From the NCBI GenBank assembly GCA_947453195.1, contig CANGFO010000002.1, positions 62,001 through 126,000 on the forward strand: a stretch of 64,000 nt of DNA, read 5' to 3'. Origin of the DNA: Flavobacteriaceae bacterium. Its GTDB lineage: Bacteria > Bacteroidota > Bacteroidia > Flavobacteriales > Flavobacteriaceae. Below, piece after piece: positions 63,701 through 64,000 of the stretch; positions within the stretch are counted from its first letter, which is position 1; each line of letters opens with the position of its first letter. Under the pieces are notes generated by a model. That model was not told the DNA's origin and made no database searches. It worked only from the letters and a program-made list of their open reading frames with translations. A program made the translations under genes and the position numbers.

Positions 63701-64000
63701 TCGACCAAACTAAATTTGAAACAGTTGTTAAATCAGCCGTTGCAGTTTGAATTTGGAATGGTAAGGCGCATCGTGTTAAATCAGCACCTGCATTAGCAAC
63801 CGGTAATTTTTGGAAGGACAATACTAATGTGCTTGAAACCGGAATTGCACAAGGCGCAATTGAATTTACGGTAAGTGTTAATGTTACAGATCCTGCTGCC
63901 AAATCAGCATTTGAAGGATTGTAAATCGGATTTAATGGATCTCCTGATGGGGAGAATGTACCTGTTCCAGATGTTGTCCAAACATAAGAGTTAGGGGCAT
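45783..64000 (-). CDS. Giant PKD-like repeat adhesin with gliding-motility-associated C-terminal domain, 5' end off the window
   Basis: The frame is open to the edge (64000), so at least 6071 residues are seen and the start is missing; the TTG at 63902 is internal. Order from the N-terminal side: about 20 PKD-like modules of 90-95 residues (ICEG, WTSxGTGTF, YTPSAADI), then 28 tandem repeats of about 96 residues, then a more varied region with Ig-like domains, SprB-like repeats (about 46.8-47.3 kb), a PKD domain (WDFGDSTPFKVF) and the type B T9SS sorting domain (FTPNNDGINDLF to GRFLLVK). Surface adhesin, like SprB, probably moved or anchored with the SprF-like partner. Each repeat carries two Cys. 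Confidence 0.92.
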   Translation of the reverse strand, partial: APNSYVWTTSGTGTFSPSGDPLNPIYNPSNADLAAGSVTLTLTVNSIAPCAIPVSSTLVLSFQKLPVANAGADLTRCALPFQIQTATADLTTVSNLVWSTSGTGTFDFTNIIDPNYTPSAADILSGSVRLTLTANPIAPCAVPLVTYFDVTLIKEPLITVVTPQPTICADETNVLVNGTVVQNAVSYNWTSTTGTTISNSATLTPIVTPSLTDINNGYIDLTITAIPNAPCSVSATKIVRIPVQKKPYVMAGASQTLCEGSVITSSDAISTNVTNLHWTNNGGDGTFTTSNLNTVTEYTPGPNEIANGQVLLTLNGDAIAPCAGSVSSTTVYTIVKNPIVTLSPNEVTICETETYTIPANYITIVNPTSILSHQWTTTTMASLTGASSWTPTYTPTAADIAAGFVNLTLTVLPIVPCSTPIIRTFKINIAKQATITFANDGFFCENINKQLSATFTDYDPASISWTIINGTGTLTGANTASPTYVPAADSGTVDIRISVASLAPCTNTVTQDFTITVVKKPIVTMTTTTDTVCSSQLTYNLSGNAAQYANSLMWTRVNPVGTGTFSDPTILNPVYTFNAADIANGFVTLRLTASSTANCNLSDYKEITINITKAPTVTTAPTDSVCQDAVYTATATATDATTVLWTTVGTSNGTFTNANQLVTQYTQGSNDTSSFTIQITANGTAPCVAVTATKVVQVQQKPILDAGLENRFNCSSLPYQITGVTGQNLGAVLWTSNSVIPGTFSDPTSLNPIYTPSAAELNAGTPIILTVTAQAIAPCTGLVTDFIILNLTPNQVVDAGTYPAICEGAIVSLVGSATNASSVNWTSTGTGTFSAVNSLTTNYIPSAADIISGTVTLTLHAISNSNCPEVTDTTVITILKNPTANAGAAVSICEGSSYTFAAGEATAANYTAITWTATGPGALDSTTINTLTPTYIPAAGQTGTVTLTLTATGYPACGINAVSDKTITIVPSPIVTVIPTKTICEGTTLTISATDASAINYASLQWSSSNGLGTFTPNNAAATIYTPATGQTGLVTLSLTATSSNGVCPSSVGTIQLDIIAKPIVEAGTNGTICQTGTYTVTGASVQNSTLYSWNVSGPATIQAGSETTLSPVIIPNSGASGTITVTLTAVGNGICPISISDSLTIQINPAPVVSAGTSGYICEGTGSFQLNGTGSNATTYSWTTTGGGIIQQTGNPLAPLYIPSASDYNTTNGVNVITINLNGTSTNGCSSATDSIQLTLYALPKINAGLDIVACEDNTSALLNNAIISNYNSGYTVSWSSTGNGTWDYTNSNGGINPVYIFGSNDTSSVTLTMSVLPNANCPQVAVTDSMTITIHQNPSIITSTNAITMCGETFTLPDLVTVSNSSSIIWTDTTGGILGTLTNATTETPIFTPSANEIANGVALLTLTALPPSGCTDPATTTITVNLQPKATVNAGSNITACQGEVVTINNNASVQNYSTFAWTENGTGSIEPATINSLNPIYHPGTNEVGVVTFTLQATNLAPCTGTVSQTMTLTISAQPTVSAGPDATICQNSTYTLSAATATNNTSVIWSSSPDPTGIIVSGYTPGTFNSATITNPIYTPSQDDINLGYVYLTIKALNSSSSCSSLVTDIIKITINSGPSVSAGSNATICEGSTFTLSGTSQANTTPSIVWTASDNISGNPTPGHVYGTFSNNNILNPVFTPSVDDINTGHVYLTLTGNASGTCPADKSTILLTIVKKPSVSTTDVQMCMDTPQVTLIGSAFNYQNLNWSIFSGPGSIINNSSNPLQPTFVSGVSGSPTGTTTVVRLFVTPLAGCPQSTSVYSDLTITIQPLPVVNAGQDGWLCYTQGTPIGLFTINGTSVTNNGVNITNTLGVQNWTSSSAFGIFTPGNPYTYQSNSNSCNTETLTLTVNGTGACANHPVTDSVTLNLSCASPNLGPIFPANTQICQGQTITYNVQNTFSTLTNNGVQNYTWLVPTGATIVSGQGTNTIQVLFGSNSGAVSVTANNACGVSTVTLPITVTSLPTAVATISGPQTVCAGSTGNVYTATTIPGATSYIWTLPNGSTVTTTTNSITISFGATDVSGSLTVMGSNSCGDGTVSAAYPITINPQPSLSSTLTPPAICSATAFTYTPTSTIAGSTFAWTIAPSIGITVSGPTSGNGLINQILTNTTPNVITVVYQITITSPLGCTNTESVSVDVNPAPSLTSNPTPGPICSGTAFNYTPTSASIGAITWIRNTTPGIVEAGTNGSGSITEVLTNSTNAPITVTYLLTIPATANGCTNATPISLNIIVNPAGQVNTPTSPVVCNGTTENIVLTTLSTGGTTTYTWTNTAQSIGLSNGSGVNLPSFVASNNSTAPITGTILVTPTFTNAGLSCAGNPMTFTVTVNPAAQVDQPGTQVVCNGNAANINLTTSNTGGSTTYTWTNSDQSIGLNNGSGTIIPTFTAINTGTAPVNATIVVTPSYTNGGVTCTGPTKTFTITVNPSAQVNQPAPVVFCNGNSATINFTSLTTGGTANYSWTNTDTSIGLAATGSGVSQSFIAVNTGSTPVVASIVVTPSFTNAGVACSGPTKSYTITVNPSADVNQPASQVLCSGSTTAAIAFTSNTTLGTTTYSWTNNNPSIGLIASGNADNIPSFTAINAGTTPAVATIIVTPTYTYNGVTCSGSPKTFTITVNPNGQVNQTTPQVFCNGNQTTINLTTLNSGGITNYTWTSTNSGIGLASGTGTNLPSFIANNTGIVPETATIVVTPTFTYGGISCAGTSETFSITVNPSAQVNPVASQVVCNGTATTAIAFTTNNNLGTTTYSWTNNNPNIGLAAVGGSNAIPSFNAINLGTTPQVATITVTPTYTNAGTSCTQNQMTFTITVNPSAQVNQLASQVFCNGSNANINLTSQNIGGTTTYTWTNSDQSIGLINGTGTSIPSFNAINTTSIPKVATVTVTPTFTNAGVSCTGTAMTFTVVINPNAQVNQPNDQVFCNGNQATINLTTTIAGGSTTYAWTNTDSSIGLAASGSSNNLPTFTASNTGTSPVVATVVVTPTFTNAGGSCTSAPITFTVTVNPAAEVNPIASQALCNGVASSVINFTTSNTGGLTSYAWTNSDPTIGLNASGTGNTIPTFIATNSGNTPKVATITVTPTYTNAGVNCLGTPMTFTISVNPSAQVNQPNAQVFCNGNQAIINLSSINTGGINSYNWTNTDPSIGIAASSAGVIPPFVATNLGSSPVTALITVTPTFTNSSVTCTSAATTFTITVNPSAQINSIASQVLCKGATSSIINFSSTNFGGTTTYAWTNSNPNIGLFPTSGTGDYILPFTATNIGTTPLVSTITVTPTYTNAGLSCTGTPITFTITVNPVPQVNQPNPQVFCNGSNAFVNFTTLNTAGATSYSWTNSNTTIGLAPNGTGNILPFTAINTGTVPQVATIIVTPTFTNAGLSCDGDPMTFTITVNPSAQVNQLVPQIFCNGTSAVINLTSLNTGGITTYAWTNSEPSIGLPANGSSNNLPTFTATNTGTLPVVANIIITPTYSNAGVTCTGAPMAFTVTVNPSAQVDQPTPQVFCNGSTTSLINFTTQNSGGVTTYDWTINNSNIGLTPTSGTGAIPSFNATNIGTTPVVATVTVTPNITNDGVTCSGSPKTFTITINPSAEVDQPTPQVFCNGSNANINLTTINTGGVTTYAWTNSDPSIGLAASGNGIIPSFVANNTGTMPVVANMVITPIYTNLGVSCLGTPKSFTVTVNPSAQVDQPTSQVLCNGSASAVVLFTSNNTNGTTTYSWTNDNPSIGLLASGTSNNIPSFIATNLGNTVQVANINIVPVYTYNGVSCSGPSKTFTITVNPSPQVDQMNPLVVCNGSATNMISFTSSNTGGTTTYSWQNSNPNIGLAGSGLGFIPSFTPINNGTIPISATITVTPTYTNSGVSCTGNPMTFTITVNPSAQINPIASIVKCNGESITINLSTLNSVGSTSYTWTNSAPSIGLASNSGTSIPSFIAINNGTIPVVANIIVTPTYTNEGVTCTGAPMTFTITVNPTAQVDQPANQVFCNGINTSLINFSTVNTLGTTTYTWTNNNPSIGLLGNGTGSIPTFQAINVGTIPLVATITVTPSYSYAGITCTGAPKTFTITINPAAELDQPAAQVFCNGTMATINLTTPTTVGTTSYSWTNSAPSIGLPSGTGSNIPTFMASNPGNFPVVGTIVVTPTYTYAGLSCNGNSKTFTVTVNPSPQVNTVSSQVVCNLNPTTLVNFTTNNTGGTTTYHWVNNNPNIGLLLEGNGDILPFIALNTGTNVQVATITVTPTYTNAGVSCTGNPITFTITVNPKAQVIQPTPYVFCDGSAAVVNLSSINTGGSTTYQWTNSAPSIGLPSGSGSNIPTFVATNSGPVPVVATITVTPTFTNAGISCLGTPIVFTITVNPKAQINAIASLVKCNQDTIATIPFSTTNTSGITTYEWTNTIPSIGLPDHGLTNYIPTFTATNTGTVPLVATITVTPTYTNAGVSCTGNPVVFTITVNPTGQANQIAPQAFCNGLNTNSITLSTNNVGGVTNYTWTNSNSNIGLGLSGIDYIPAFLATNSGTNPAIGSINVIPTFTYAGLSCIGNPMSFPISINPTAQVNAISSSINCSGDSVAINLSTINSGGITTYSWTNSDPSIGLTNGSGTSIPPFTTVNNGPLPIVATIVVTPSYTYSGVSCTGPSKTFTITVNPSAQVVQPNPQVLCDGDATTAIIFNTLNVGGTTNYTWTNSNPSINLPINGTGNTIPSFIATNSGTAPIVSTITVTPTYTNNGITCSGTPKTFTITVNPKAQVNTVLSQVLCNGSATASVNFTTINSGGVTTYDWTNSVPSIGLPATGTGSIPAFNAVNSGTVPLVATITITPKFTNAGITCTGTPMVFTITVNPTPQVYQPTQQVFCNGDVVNLNLTSTTAPAGTTYTWTNTNPSIGLIANGSGNNIPTFTAINIGSAPVVATITVTPIYTNSGVTCSGSPITFTVTVNPSPNASITGPINFVACQNGTQPIITFTGANGIAPYTFNYQIVGPNGTFVLSAQSSGNNATVSIPTSVFGNFTITLLSVQDSSSNSCSSSVNPALNTAFVQIQETGTVVPLNAAVVSQTVCENNAIAPILFTIGGSSTNAFVTNLPAGLTQSFAANILTISGIPTSPGVYNYVVHTTGSTNGCNTTYTSGTITVNANGNIAAITPVNQSVCANASIVPIMFNLGGGATGGVVTFTPQQPAGITWSISPSNILIIQGASANAGVYNYTVQSFGICGQSTITGSITINGLATVALVSGNASPTVCMNSSFATPIQYSINPATATMVLSGSLPNGVTFNATTGIISGTPTQSGTFPYTISSATGCGNSLSGTIIVNPLQSITYVSGNTNQVGCQNSPIDTINLLASLGVSSITVSPALPAGINMVLTSGVITISGTPTVATSIAQNYIITTQGGCGAPATFSVTFDIHPAATITLNSGSGVATQSVCQSSAIVPIVFTIGGGATGINPPNLPAGLTITSLGGGVYSIQGSPQVNGIYNFSITTTGCYSILPISISNVNTSVGIVLISPAGTDNQTLCQTGLNSPIQPIVYNVIGATNIVATGLPSGVTAVFLNGQVTISGTPTQSGVFNYTITSQPCAIVKAGVIKISTPIFITNEVVTNVSCSSNTDGAISVTIVGGVSFNGLYAIHWSGPNGYQQNQTTITGLEAGQYTLTGTDAIGCPIPSVTYTVLPALPINISLISSTNVSCNNVLGCANFNITGGSGIFTTFTLQYLDPANQTLQTILPANNNYYNICNLHAGLYYLTVKDSHNCTSTPYLFTIYDYSSLSIDYITMDSTLCQDLPGKVRIKVNSLDTNLTFYYNNILVPFIDLGNGIYELSINNPTVPNGVIKVKNGQNCWISRMVSTAIITPNFTFTSSNFQNYGYFSVNGSVQFTNLVNMSSIPAEYDHIVWDFGDSTPFKVFYNPADLLPNANGENFQTVFHTYTTDGIYQITLTVYNQSGCSRKVTKTIIIGSGATMMLPTIFTPNNDGINDLFRPSLLGLKDVAMYIYDDWGNLVYEFASEVSALTSDWGWNGIEKGKSEPMNNDYRYYIMATTINDIKIEKEGRFLLVK
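49117..57170 (-). repeat. 28 tandem repeats of about 96 residues in the adhesin
   Basis: Each unit begins VNPSAQVNQP.. FCNG and contains the core YxWTNxxPSIGL, IPSFxAxNxGTxPVVA, VTPTYTNAGV and SCxGxPxTFTITVNP. I counted 28 starts. Average length is 288 bp. Units differ at one place: some read NINLTT after the Cys, others have one more residue (TTAIAFTT), and the two forms partly alternate. Nucleotide sequence is much more divergent than protein, so these are old copies under selection. Confidence 0.85.
58250..64000 (-). repeat. About 20 PKD-like modules at the N-terminal side of the adhesin
   Basis: Modules of 85-95 residues with the pattern VxAGxxxTICEGxxxxL, NxxSVxWTSxGTGTF, NPxYTPSxxDIxxGxVxLTLxA and a Cys pair at the end (APC/ CP). 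They differ more from each other than the 28 later repeats and run into the window edge. Confidence 0.8.

Noticed and set aside
63902..63902. TTG at 63902 as the start of the giant adhesin
   Set aside because: The same frame is open without a break to the window edge and encodes another module in the upstream 98 bases, so the true start is outside.

Overview
The window looks like the chromosome of a low-GC Bacteroidota, most probably Flavobacterium or a close relative. This rests on the AT-rich sequence, several proteins with type IX secretion (T9SS) C-terminal sorting domains, a PorP/SprF protein next to a giant gliding-motility-associated (type B CTD) adhesin, promoters with a TAnnTTTG -7 box, and Bacteroidota-style lipoproteins. 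Nothing was searched against a database; family names come from motifs read in the translations.

Layout. 0-3 kb is ordinary chromosome: an outer-membrane barrel protein, a small membrane protein, ribosomal protein L25/Ctc, PRPP synthetase, and tRNA-Leu(CAA). From 3 kb a large serine recombinase is encoded antisense to the tRNA and its stop codon lies in the tRNA anticodon, so an integrated element probably starts here. 4.6-13.5 kb is accessory DNA: small mobile-element-type genes, an XRE repressor with two palindromic operators, a PKD lipoprotein, a nucleotide-cyclase-like protein, a RloC-like zinc-hook ATPase (candidate anticodon nuclease, phage defence) and small proteins including a DUF3892 protein. 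13.9-19.5 kb holds a T9SS-secreted alpha/beta-hydrolase-like protein and three tandem paralogous lipoproteins, flanked by two diverged copies of one gene fragment. 19.6-20.6 kb is gene debris. 20.6-29.7 kb is a polymorphic-toxin locus: a 2345-residue Rhs/YD protein with a papain-like toxin tip, a probable immunity lipoprotein, an orphan frameshifted HELGH metalloprotease tip with its own lipoprotein, and an upstream mini T9SS protein. 30-32 kb has an AAA ATPase, a small hypothetical gene and a cysteine-rich secreted peptide. 32.8-36.6 kb is an operon of a subtilisin-like protease and a small T9SS protein. 36.8-40.8 kb is signalling: a NarL-type regulator, a divergent LytTR regulator, a small lipoprotein and a TPR histidine kinase. 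41-44.7 kb is a GH30/GH3 beta-glucan operon. 44.7-64 kb is the SprF-like protein and an adhesin of more than 6000 residues that runs off the window.

The most interesting signal is regulatory. A motif TTACGGTTTT, usually as two copies exactly 22 bp apart, recurs at six places, and an inverted pair lies between the two divergent response regulators. Read in the direction of transcription the promoter-proximal ACCGTAA copy sits at an almost fixed distance from a TAnnNTTG -7 box at five of the six sites and on both sides of the inverted pair. Such 22-bp direct repeats are the form of site that LytTR regulators bind, and a LytTR gene lies in the middle of the set. The motif precedes the Rhs toxin operon, the subtilase operon, the cysteine-rich peptide, both regulators and both copies of the duplicated fragment. 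I infer a local LytTR regulon of secreted and surface proteins.
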